64,000 nucleotides of DNA from an uncultured Prevotellaceae bacterium (GTDB lineage Bacteria > Bacteroidota > Bacteroidia > Bacteroidales > Bacteroidaceae), in contig CAMNIN010000009.1 in assembly GCA_946540735.1 (NCBI GenBank), positions 1 to 64,000 of the forward strand, in the 5' to 3' direction. Under the pieces are notes generated by a model. That model was given only the letters and a program-made list of their open reading frames with translations, was not told the origin of the DNA and ran no database searches. The position numbers and the translations under genes were made by a program. The stretch's first letter is position 1, and each line of letters opens with the position of its first letter. Positions 8,674 to 16,832 of the stretch are shown here, piece after piece.

Positions 8674-9924
8674 ATGGCATCAAAAAGTCTGAAAAACCGA
8701 GTCTGGGCATTCTATTGGTTCCGGATCTACCTTCCTGCATTCCAGAAACTATACCTTCCCTTCCACGTGAGAAAAATACGGAAGAAGGAGAAAATCCGCT
8801 TTCTCTTTGTCCTGCAATTATTGTCACAATGGAAAACGGAACCTCTCTTTCTGGCCATGCTCAAGCATCCACGGATAGAGCCCATCCTCGGTATCGCCGA
8901 CTGCATCGAAATTCCGGGGGCTGAGAAGGAGGTGGAGGAATATTGCCACAAAAAAGGCTACGACTATATCTATCTTGACACTGAGAAAACCTTGATCGAG
9001 CAGGTGCACCCCGATATCGTTGCCTTCCAGAAGCCTTACAAACAACTCATCGCTCCAGCGCACTACATCGACAGCAACATCAGTGTGCCGCATGTCCTTA
9101 TCCCCTACGGCATGAATTCCGTGTTAGAAAGATGGATCCTCAACCGTCGTCTGCATCTCATGTGCTGGCAACAATATATCGAGAACAAAAGTATCTGTGA
9201 GCAAAAAGCAAGACTACACTTGTGGCATGGGAAAAACTATGTGGTCACCGGACTCCCTATTATGGATACCCTCCGCCAGCCCAAGTCTTCTTTTCCGGAT
9301 CCGTGGGGCGACACAGGCTCGAGAAAGCGCATCATCTACGCTCCACACCACACGATCCCAAGCATTCATGGGAAAGGGGTCGCTTTCTCCACGTTCCTCG
9401 ACAACGGAGAGTTCATGGCCGAAATGGCAAGCAAATATGCCGACAAGGTGTACTTCGTCTTCAAGCCCCATCCCCTACTTTACAAGAAAATGGTGGAATA
9501 TTGGGGAAAAGAGAAGACCGACGCTTATTACAACCTCTGGCGAAATAAACCTTATTGCCATATTGAGGAGGGTGAGTACCTCTCGCTCTTCAAGCACTCC
9601 GATGCCATGATCCACGACTGCGGGTCGTTCACCGTGGAGTATATGTATGCCGGCAAACCTGTGATGTATCTCCTCCACGACGAACACCATGACGACAACC
9701 TCAGCCACTATGTGAAGGAAGCCTTCGACCTGCATGAGAAAGGATGGACGCACGACGATATAGAGGGATTCATCCAGAATGTCATCGACGGGGTCGACAG
9801 AAAGAAAAAGGAGCGGGAGGCGTTTGTCTCACGTAACCTGACCCCTCCTCATGGCAAATCGGCCTGCGAGAACATCATCAATGCCATCCTCGGCCAAAAT
9901 GAATACAAGCACCACAAACCTTGA
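8674..9924 (+). CDS. CDP-glycerol/ribitol glycerophosphotransferase-like (TagF/TarL type)
   Basis: A 416-residue member of the CDP-glycerol glycerophosphotransferase family, which transfers phosphopolyol units from CDP-polyol to a membrane-linked acceptor at the cytoplasmic face. The C-terminal half has the family motifs: IIYAPHHTIPSIHGKG, FVFKPHPLLYKKM, DAMIHDCGSFTVEYMYAGKP and LLHDEHHDD. The N-terminal ~60 residues are basic and amphipathic, consistent with membrane association. It begins 2 nt after the cytidylyltransferase-aldolase fusion, its likely source of activated donor. The family is best known from Gram-positive teichoic acid synthesis; in Bacteroidetes it appears in capsule loci. 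Confident in family, not in the polyol. Confidence 0.85.
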   Translation: MASKSLKNRVWAFYWFRIYLPAFQKLYLPFHVRKIRKKEKIRFLFVLQLLSQWKTEPLFLAMLKHPRIEPILGIADCIEIPGAEKEVEEYCHKKGYDYIYLDTEKTLIEQVHPDIVAFQKPYKQLIAPAHYIDSNISVPHVLIPYGMNSVLERWILNRRLHLMCWQQYIENKSICEQKARLHLWHGKNYVVTGLPIMDTLRQPKSSFPDPWGDTGSRKRIIYAPHHTIPSIHGKGVAFSTFLDNGEFMAEMASKYADKVYFVFKPHPLLYKKMVEYWGKEKTDAYYNLWRNKPYCHIEEGEYLSLFKHSDAMIHDCGSFTVEYMYAGKPVMYLLHDEHHDDNLSHYVKEAFDLHEKGWTHDDIEGFIQNVIDGVDRKKKEREAFVSRNLTPPHGKSACENIINAILGQNEYKHHKP

Positions 9925-9927
9925 CGC

Positions 9928-11385
9928 ATGGGAACAAATGTTAGGAAAGAGACATTGTCGGGGGTGAAATGGACTTCCATCGAGACGTTCTCCCTGGATG
10001 GCATCAATTTCTTGCTGGGATTGTTGCTCGCCCGTCTGCTGCTGCCCTCCGACTTCGGTACGGTGGCCATGATCGGCATCTTCATCTCTGTTTCCAATAC
10101 TTTTGCCAACAGCGGCTTCAGAAACGCACTCATCCGGAAAATCGACCGTACAGAGGTAGACTACTCCACCGTGTTCTACTTCAATATCGTTGTCTCAGTC
10201 ATCTGCTATGCCATCCTTTTCGTCTGTGCACCTTGGGTGGCTGATTTTTTCCACACACCCATCGTCTGCGATATCCTCCGGGTGCAGTCATTGGCCATCA
10301 TCTTCCAGGCTTTCTGTTTAGTGCAGAACGCACGACTCACCATTGCCATCGATTTCAAAACCCTGGCTAAACGCAGCATGCTCTCATCGATCCTTTCGGC
10401 CGTAGTGGGCGTGGTGATGGCGTATACCGGTTTCGGGGTATGGTCGCTGGTGGCACAAAACCTTGTGGCAAAACTCACCAATTCCATCTTCCTGTGGTCT
10501 TATTGCAAATGGCGGCCGCTCTGGGTCTTCTCCTGGAAATCGTTCCATGAACTCTTCTCCTATGGCAGTAAACTGATGGTCTCCGGACTCATCAACACCC
10601 TGTACTCCAACCTCAACTCCATCGTCATCGGACGCTATTTCTCATCAGCCGCACTCGGCTACTACAACCGAGGCACCAATTTCGCACGCTTCCCGGTGAG
10701 AACCCTCAAAAGTGTCCTCCAGCGAGTCACCTTCCCCATCCTCGCCAAACTGCAAGACGACGATGAGCGGCTGGTGGCCGTCTACCGCAAATACATCCGT
10801 GTCACCAGCATGGTGATCTTCTTCTCCTGCATCCTCCTTGGAGCATTAGCAAAACCTGTCATCATCTTCCTCATCACCGAGAAATGGGCCAAGTCGATCA
10901 TCTATTTACAGATCTTCACCTTCTCCGTCATGTTCGACCACATCTCGGCCATCAACCTCAACCTCCTTCAGGTGAAAGGACGATCTGATTTGTTCCTCCG
11001 ACTGGAAATCATCAAGAAAATCATCGCCGTAGCCATCCTCTTCTCGTCCATCCCTTTCGGGGTCATCGGAATCTGTATCTCAAAGGTTATCTATGCACAG
11101 ATAGCCACATTCATCAACACCTATTACACAGGTAAACTGTTCAACCTCGGATACATCACCCAACTGAAGGATTTCTCGGGATTCTTCTTCATATCCCTGA
11201 TCGCTTGCGCACCTGCCTACCTGTTCACGTTCCTCAACCTACCGCACATCGTCTCGCTGTTGTTCGGACTTCTGACAGCTCCGGCCCTCTATTGGCTGAT
11301 GCTGAGAAAAAACGAGGATATGGTGGAAGTCATCCAGCTGGTCAAGGATCTCCGAAAAAACAAAAAAACCGCCAAAAACGCATGA
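9928..11385 (+). CDS. Wzx/MOP-family polysaccharide flippase
   Basis: A 485-residue multi-span membrane protein of the polysaccharide-exporter branch of the MOP superfamily. The N-terminal GVKWTSIETFSLDGINFLLG, then LLLARLLLPSDFGTVAMIGI and the RFPVRTLKSVLQRVTFPILA loop are typical of WzxC-like lipid-linked oligosaccharide flippases. It follows the TagF-like gene by 3 nt and overlaps the dehydrogenase gene by ATGA (11382-11385). It would move the finished lipid-linked repeat across the inner membrane. No Wzy polymerase or ligase is recognisable in the locus, so polymerisation is either by the TagF-like enzyme or encoded elsewhere. Confidence 0.88.
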   Translation: MGTNVRKETLSGVKWTSIETFSLDGINFLLGLLLARLLLPSDFGTVAMIGIFISVSNTFANSGFRNALIRKIDRTEVDYSTVFYFNIVVSVICYAILFVCAPWVADFFHTPIVCDILRVQSLAIIFQAFCLVQNARLTIAIDFKTLAKRSMLSSILSAVVGVVMAYTGFGVWSLVAQNLVAKLTNSIFLWSYCKWRPLWVFSWKSFHELFSYGSKLMVSGLINTLYSNLNSIVIGRYFSSAALGYYNRGTNFARFPVRTLKSVLQRVTFPILAKLQDDDERLVAVYRKYIRVTSMVIFFSCILLGALAKPVIIFLITEKWAKSIIYLQIFTFSVMFDHISAINLNLLQVKGRSDLFLRLEIIKKIIAVAILFSSIPFGVIGICISKVIYAQIATFINTYYTGKLFNLGYITQLKDFSGFFFISLIACAPAYLFTFLNLPHIVSLLFGLLTAPALYWLMLRKNEDMVEVIQLVKDLRKNKKTAKNA

Positions 11386-12317
11386 AAGCATATACCATCT
11401 TCGACGATTTTCCACAACAATCAATCGACTTGTTGAGAAGCCACGGCATCGATGTCACTATCCTGCCTCATGGTGAGGAACGACCCACTGGCCACAAGCT
11501 CCAGTCTCTGCTCCACGAATACGACATCCTTTTCATCTCGACGGCTCAGAAAATGCCGGAGGAGATGTTTGACAACATCTCTTCTCCCAAAATCATCGCT
11601 ACGGCATCCAGCGGTGTCGACCATATCCACGTGCCTGAGGCAAAACGCCATCTGGTGAGTGTCGCCAATGCCACCCACGCCAATAGGAGAACGGTGACTG
11701 AGCACACCTTCGGGCTTATCCTGACACTGCGCAAGCAACTCCTGGAAGGCAGGTTGACTGCTGCCGCAGGTAATTCGAAAAAGACGATGAAAGGCAAGCT
11801 TCATGATCTCTACGGGTCGACGATGGGAGTTATCGGAGCTGGTGGCATCGCCTCCACCGTGCTTCGCATGGCTCAGTGTTTTGGCATGAGATGCCTCTGC
11901 TGGACATTCAATCCCGACAAGCATGATGACCTCAAGGCCGACGGCGTGGTTTTCACCGACATCGACACGCTGCTGAAGGAGTCAGATGTCGTTTCGGTCA
12001 ACATCCCGATGAGCGAGTCCACACGACAGTTGATCGATGCACACCGGGTGTCATTGCTGAAAGACTCTGCTGTGTTTATCACAACTTCCCGGGCAGAGAT
12101 CACCGATTGCGCTGCGCTTTTCGACAAGGCTGCCCACTGTCCCACCTTTGGCTTGGGCATGGACATGGATGTCAAAGGCATCGAGACCCTTTGGTCTCTT
12201 GAAATGAACAATGTGATCGTGACACCTCATATCGCAGGTGGCACAGTGGAGTCGCGCATCCGCCTCTTCAACGAATGCTGCGAGAACGCTATCCGTTGCG
12301 CAGGTGCAAAAGATTGA
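11382..12317 (+). CDS. D-isomer-specific 2-hydroxyacid dehydrogenase
   Basis: A 311-residue NAD-dependent dehydrogenase. The Rossmann motif is GVIGAGGIAS (about 147-156); substrate-domain features include ASSGVDHIHV. The catalytic Arg is in TTSRAEI and the catalytic His in VTPHIAGGT; the usual Glu in the intervening region is less certain because the LDVFE-type segment is replaced by GLGMDMDVKGIETLW. A longer upstream frame exists, but the ATG at 11382 overlaps the flippase stop and gives the correct domain start. It may reduce a 2-keto acid made by the aldolase half of the fusion upstream; that link is inference. Its end overlaps the convergent LicD gene by 29 bp. Confidence 0.82.
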   Translation: MKAYTIFDDFPQQSIDLLRSHGIDVTILPHGEERPTGHKLQSLLHEYDILFISTAQKMPEEMFDNISSPKIIATASSGVDHIHVPEAKRHLVSVANATHANRRTVTEHTFGLILTLRKQLLEGRLTAAAGNSKKTMKGKLHDLYGSTMGVIGAGGIASTVLRMAQCFGMRCLCWTFNPDKHDDLKADGVVFTDIDTLLKESDVVSVNIPMSESTRQLIDAHRVSLLKDSAVFITTSRAEITDCAALFDKAAHCPTFGLGMDMDVKGIETLWSLEMNNVIVTPHIAGGTVESRIRLFNECCENAIRCAGAKD

Positions 12318-13233
12318 GAATCAGGTCACGTCGGTGCTTCCAGTTATCCCATTTATGGGCTTTCTTGTACTCTTCTATCACCTCTTCATAAGGGCGGTCG
12401 GCGTCAAGGGCATAAAAACCGCCATGGTAAGAGGGTGCCTTGGCTGGGGTCATGTAGTCGCCATACTGCAATTCCAAAATCTCATGATAAGCTCCAGGGC
12501 AGGGCATCATGATATCTTCGAATGGCAGATAAACCGTCTCATCATACCATTTCCGGGGTCTTTTGAAATGCTCTAAATCATACTGGAAAGCCAAACAAGA
12601 GACATATTCATTGTCTTCCACATGGAATTGCCTGAACATATCCTCATATTCCTTGAAACAATTCGCATGGCCTTTGCTTTCCACATACCTATAGTTCTTA
12701 TACCTTTTCCAACTCCGCAAGGGATGGAAAATGGAATAGGATGTGCGGTAATAATCCCTTAAAATCTGGATTTTCCTTCCTGACTCTCTCATCAACCTGT
12801 CAAGTTTCTCGGTATCATCGGGTACAGCATCGTAGGGAAACACATCGATGAATATTCCTTGATGGCAATTCCTGAAAATATCATGCTCCAAGACACCAGA
12901 CGTCCCTTCCATCCTGATTTTCGTCAATCCTTCCGCGAATCGGTCTGTATTACCATTCTGAAAGAAAAAGGGATATTTGAATTCCTTTGGGGCTACTTCC
13001 AGCAGACGGTCATAGTCGGGGCGAAGGAGTACCATGTCGATGTCATCATCCCAGGGGATATAGCCTTTTTCTCTCACGACGCCAAGTAGCGTACCGCCAT
13101 CGGCAAACACCCTCAGGTTGTATTTGTCGCAGACCTCAAACAGTTTGTTGAGCAATTGGAGTTCCACTGCCCATACCTTCTTCATCTCCTTGGAGATGGT
13201 GTATCCTTTCCTGGTCTCTTCTTCTAAGTTCAT
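12289..13233 (-). CDS. LicD-family phosphotransferase
   Basis: A 314-residue LicD-family protein, a nucleotidyltransferase-fold enzyme that in characterised members transfers phosphocholine or other phosphoryl groups to glycans. The signature ADGGTLLGVVREKGYIPWDD followed by DIDMVL contains the conserved Gly and Asp residues of the active site (about residues 40-66). The ATG at 13233 is preferred over an upstream start because it begins the conserved helix before the core. It follows the GT2 gene by 23 nt on the same strand and converges on the dehydrogenase. With TagF- and TarI-like genes nearby it strengthens the case for a phosphate-rich polymer. The donor is not predictable. Confidence 0.87.
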   Translation of the reverse strand: MNLEEETRKGYTISKEMKKVWAVELQLLNKLFEVCDKYNLRVFADGGTLLGVVREKGYIPWDDDIDMVLLRPDYDRLLEVAPKEFKYPFFFQNGNTDRFAEGLTKIRMEGTSGVLEHDIFRNCHQGIFIDVFPYDAVPDDTEKLDRLMRESGRKIQILRDYYRTSYSIFHPLRSWKRYKNYRYVESKGHANCFKEYEDMFRQFHVEDNEYVSCLAFQYDLEHFKRPRKWYDETVYLPFEDIMMPCPGAYHEILELQYGDYMTPAKAPSYHGGFYALDADRPYEEVIEEYKKAHKWDNWKHRRDLILNLLHLRNG

Positions 13234-13256
13234 GGGATGAATTCTTTTGACTGAGA

Positions 13257-14270
13257 TTATCCTGTTACGAAACGACGTATCCTCAACACACAAAAAGCAA
13301 GGAAATACATCCGGTAACGCAGGATGAACAACAAAAAATGCTGGAATTTGGTATGTCGCGATTGGCCATGAAGATAAGCCATGATATCCTTGGTTTCATA
13401 AATCTCCTGCAATTGAGAGGAGAATTCCTGATAAGAATAAGAGGGACCGCTGACACGCAGGACCAGTTCCCTGATGCGAAACCATATTCTGTCGGGCATC
13501 TGGGACTCAAGGAGCTTCTCCTCATCCTGTCTGATCAGTGTTCTCCAACAACTCACGTATTTGGCCCATCGTCCTCGCACTTGGCTGCGTGTCACTTGAT
13601 TGGAATGCTGCAAGTAATAATACAGAGGATTATCCAGAAGGCTCATCGAACTGATGCGGCGCATGACCTCTACTACGATCACCATATCCTCTCCAAAAGA
13701 CAGGCCAACACCGAAGGGCAAAGCGCCAAGAATGACTCCTCTCCGATAGAGCTTACTCCATAAGTAAACATTCATGCCCGATTTCCGGATAGCAGGATCG
13801 AATAAAAAATGATTTTGGATAATACGGCGAATGCCTTCCCGGTCATAACGGCCCTCCACCGGGCGGTGGTCTTCTTTCGTCTCCTCTCCCTTCACGGTCA
13901 CAAACCGGCAACCCACCATGTCAAACCCGCCTTCCAAGGCTTCCTTCAGCAGGACCTCCACAAAGTCGGCGGCGATGTAGTCATCGGCATCGACGAAAGT
14001 CACATATTCGCCTGTCGACCGGCGGCACCCCTCAAGCCGGGCTTTCGACACGCCCTCGTTCTGCTTGTGGATGACCACCACGCGGGAATCCTTCGACGCA
14101 TAGGCGTCGCAGATCGCCCCACTGCCGTCAGGACTGCCGTCGTCCACCAGCACGACCTCTATCTCAGGATAGGTCTGGGAAAGGATGGAGTCAAGGCACT
14201 TCCCGAGAAACGCCTCCACCTTGTAAACCGGCACGATGACCGAAACTTTTATTGAACTCATAGATGACAT
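13257..14270 (-). CDS. Family 2 glycosyltransferase
   Basis: A 337-residue GT-A fold glycosyltransferase. Motifs are VSVIVPVYKVEAFLGKCLDS, VVLVDDGSPDGSG, and the metal-binding VTFVDADDY (Asp-X-Asp region, about residues 96-104). The C-terminal part is basic, with a hydrophobic tail (FLLFILRYRMYFLAF) that may anchor it to the membrane. It is first in a two-gene unit with licD, driven by a consensus promoter 29 nt upstream. A second ATG three codons in (14261) is possible. It is the only recognisable glycosyltransferase in the locus, so any longer repeat unit needs enzymes from elsewhere. Confidence 0.88.
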   Translation of the reverse strand: MSSMSSIKVSVIVPVYKVEAFLGKCLDSILSQTYPEIEVVLVDDGSPDGSGAICDAYASKDSRVVVIHKQNEGVSKARLEGCRRSTGEYVTFVDADDYIAADFVEVLLKEALEGGFDMVGCRFVTVKGEETKEDHRPVEGRYDREGIRRIIQNHFLFDPAIRKSGMNVYLWSKLYRRGVILGALPFGVGLSFGEDMVIVVEVMRRISSMSLLDNPLYYYLQHSNQVTRSQVRGRWAKYVSCWRTLIRQDEEKLLESQMPDRIWFRIRELVLRVSGPSYSYQEFSSQLQEIYETKDIMAYLHGQSRHTKFQHFLLFILRYRMYFLAFCVLRIRRFVTG

Positions 14271-14298
14271 GCAAAAGCACTTTCCGCCTTGCGGAATG

Positions 14299-14330
14299 CA
14301 AAATTAAGGAAAAAACTCACCAATACCAAA
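14299..14330 (-). promoter_or_regulatory. Promoter for GT2-licD
   Basis: Minus-strand TTTG at 14327-14330, 20 nt, TAATTTTG at 14299-14306. Transcription expected near 14292, with a leader of about 22 nt to the ATG at 14270. Confidence 0.7.
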
Positions 14331-14500
14331 TTTTGCGCGCAGAACTCATCTTTTTTCCGAAAGTCAGCACTCCTACCCCATCCAAAGAACAAGACTTCGC
14401 ATATCCCACTAAGGAGGATTAAACTCAGAAATGCCCCGGCAAGCATACGATCCATCTGGTTTTTCTTCCAAAATTATTTTTATGTTACAAGAAGATGTGT

Positions 14501-14508
14501 TATATTTG
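14501..14508 (+). promoter_or_regulatory. -7 element of the restriction-modification gene
   Basis: TATATTTG, a perfect TAnnTTTG 26 nt before the ATG at 14535. The -33 region (ttatttttatg) lacks a clear TTTG. It is back to back with the GT2-licD promoter. Confidence 0.5.
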
Positions 14509-14534
14509 CATAGTAAAACAATCTTTATCAACTC

Positions 14535-16793
14535 ATGGCTAGCATTTTCTTTACAGAAGATCAAGTTCGCGACAGAGCTAAGTCAATCCTCCATTTAGAA
14601 GAGACAGAATCCGTCAAGGCTGGCGTAGGACAGCTGACCACTTTCCATCAATTGGGATTCCGTGGTATAAAAGATCGCCCCGACGGATGGTATCTTCCAA
14701 ATGAGCCCCACTTTCCGGCATTGATTCTTGAAGTGAAAAACAGCAGTACAAGATTTGGAGATAGCGAGCGCAGGGAACTTCTAAAGAATCTGGGCATTGT
14801 CCAGACGCGCTATAAGCATGTTTGCGGCCTTCTTTACAATGGCTTTGAGCTGGAAGTATATAAAAACGGCGAATTACTTGCCGAGGAGACAGAATTGCTT
14901 GACAAAGAGCACTATCTTGGTCTTTTTTCTACTAACCGCATCAACAAGATGCTCATCTATTCACTTACTCACAGTATCAACGACACGTTGCACTTTGATT
15001 TCCTCATCAAGAACCTTTACCATCGAATGATTTTCACTGCATGTGCCCTTGTGGCCAAGCGCTATGGCGCCACGCTGATGAATGGAATGTCGTTCGGGCT
15101 CTTCACTACGTCAATACGTGAAACTTTGGAAAAGTCCCTGTCAGATGATCTGTCCAAAAACAAGAAATTGCAAATACTGTTGGATGTTTTTTCTGAAATA
15201 AAACTGAACACTCTATGCAAACAGGAAGCCATCAATCAGTTCATCGAGGACGTATCAAAGATTTCTGATCACATTAATTCCGATTTTTGGAATGGCGAGG
15301 ACGTGATGGCTATTTTCTTCAATGAATTCAACCGCTATAAAGCCAAGTCAGAGTCAGGACAGGTGTTCACACCCGACCACATCACATCGTTCATGTACCA
15401 AATAACCGAAACGACGAAACACGACATTATACTTGATGCCGCATGTGGTAGCGGAGCATTCCTTGTGAAAGCCATGTGTAACATGATCAAAGAAGCTGGT
15501 GGTATGCGTACCCGGGAAGCATCCGACATTTCACAAACCCAACTATACGGCATCGAGTTTGACCGCGAGATATATGCACTGGCTTGTGCGAACATGCTCA
15601 TTCACAAAGACGGCAAGACGAATCTTGAGCACATGGATAGTCGCTCTGTAGAAGCAGGTTGGTGGATCAGGCAGAAACCGATAACCCGCGTTTTGATGAA
15701 TCCTCCTTTCGAAAACAAGTACGGCTGCTTGGACATCGTGGAGAACGTGCTGAATAACGTGCCAAGGGGCACAGTCTGTGCTTTTATCCTACCAGACAAC
15801 AAGTTAGACAAGGCCAAAGGCCGTGTACGCCGCTGGTTACAATTTCACAGGCTGGACAAGATCATTAAGCTTCCTAAAGATTTATTCTCTGGGGTTACAA
15901 CCAGCATTTTCGTTTTCACAGTTGGCATACCTCAAAAGAAACAAGAAATCTTTGCTTGTTATATGGCCGAAGATGGCCTGGAGACTATCAAGAATCAAGG
16001 TAGACAGGACATCCGTGGTCGATGGGATGCCATAGAACGCCAATGGGTAGACATCGTGCGCAAACAGGCAGGAAGCGAATCCATCCAATGGCTGAACCCC
16101 AACGAACATCTAAGCTATCAGGAAGAAATCCACGTACCCTTGCCCACACGTGCTGATTTCGTGAAACGCACTCTCGCCTACGCTTTGTTCAAACAAGGCA
16201 TAGAGGAGGCTGCGTTTATGGAAAACGTTAGCGAAAACCGACTTTTCGGAACACCTTTAAAGGAGGATTATCAAAGGATACTTGCTTCCCTTGACATCCC
16301 GGAGATTCCTTTGGAAACAAACAGATGGAAAAGTTTCCGTCTCGGTGGAAAAGACGGTCTGTTTACAATTGCAAAAGGCACACGTCTGACCAAGGCGAAT
16401 CAGTACGAAGGGAGGATTAATTACGTGGGAGCATCAGCTTTTCACAATGGCATAACCAATCATATCGGCAACGATGAAGCTCTCTGTGCCCCTGGCACTA
16501 TTTCTGTGTGCTATAACGGAAGCATCGGCGAGGCGTTCTATCAAGATGAGCCCTATTGGGCCACGGATGACGTGAATGTACTCACGCCCCGATTCTCCCT
16601 CACGCCCTCAATCGCAATATTCATTGCCACAGTCATCAAAAATGAGAGCGTAAAGTACGCATTCAATAACAAATGGACGAAAGACATCATGGAACGCTCT
16701 GAAATACAACTTCCAGCTACTCCTGATGGAGCCCCAGACTTCAGTTTCATGGAGCACTACATCCAATCATTGCCCTATGCCAAGTTTTTCTGA
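14535..16793 (+). CDS. Single-chain N6-adenine DNA methylase with N-terminal nuclease-like and C-terminal TRD domains
   Basis: A 752-residue protein that looks like a type IIG / fused type I restriction-modification enzyme. Residues ~50-100 resemble a PD-(D/E)xK nuclease core: RPDGWYL followed by ALILEVKNSS. A helical stretch leads into an HsdM-type methylase: GQVFTPDHITSFM, motif I LDAACGSGAFLVKAM (about 300-314), motif IV LMNPPFENKY (about 385). The last ~160 residues (from WKSFRLGGKDGLFTIAKGTR) look like one target-recognition domain of an HsdS subunit. No separate hsdR or hsdS gene is nearby. Base composition is AT-richer than the neighbours, as often seen in transferred restriction genes. 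It ends 40 nt before the next gene. Nuclease activity is inferred from motif only. Confidence 0.78.
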   Translation: MASIFFTEDQVRDRAKSILHLEETESVKAGVGQLTTFHQLGFRGIKDRPDGWYLPNEPHFPALILEVKNSSTRFGDSERRELLKNLGIVQTRYKHVCGLLYNGFELEVYKNGELLAEETELLDKEHYLGLFSTNRINKMLIYSLTHSINDTLHFDFLIKNLYHRMIFTACALVAKRYGATLMNGMSFGLFTTSIRETLEKSLSDDLSKNKKLQILLDVFSEIKLNTLCKQEAINQFIEDVSKISDHINSDFWNGEDVMAIFFNEFNRYKAKSESGQVFTPDHITSFMYQITETTKHDIILDAACGSGAFLVKAMCNMIKEAGGMRTREASDISQTQLYGIEFDREIYALACANMLIHKDGKTNLEHMDSRSVEAGWWIRQKPITRVLMNPPFENKYGCLDIVENVLNNVPRGTVCAFILPDNKLDKAKGRVRRWLQFHRLDKIIKLPKDLFSGVTTSIFVFTVGIPQKKQEIFACYMAEDGLETIKNQGRQDIRGRWDAIERQWVDIVRKQAGSESIQWLNPNEHLSYQEEIHVPLPTRADFVKRTLAYALFKQGIEEAAFMENVSENRLFGTPLKEDYQRILASLDIPEIPLETNRWKSFRLGGKDGLFTIAKGTRLTKANQYEGRINYVGASAFHNGITNHIGNDEALCAPGTISVCYNGSIGEAFYQDEPYWATDDVNVLTPRFSLTPSIAIFIATVIKNESVKYAFNNKWTKDIMERSEIQLPATPDGAPDFSFMEHYIQSLPYAKFF

Positions 16794-16832
16794 ATATCCA
16801 TGATTTGCATGGCAAATACAAACGAAAAAAAC

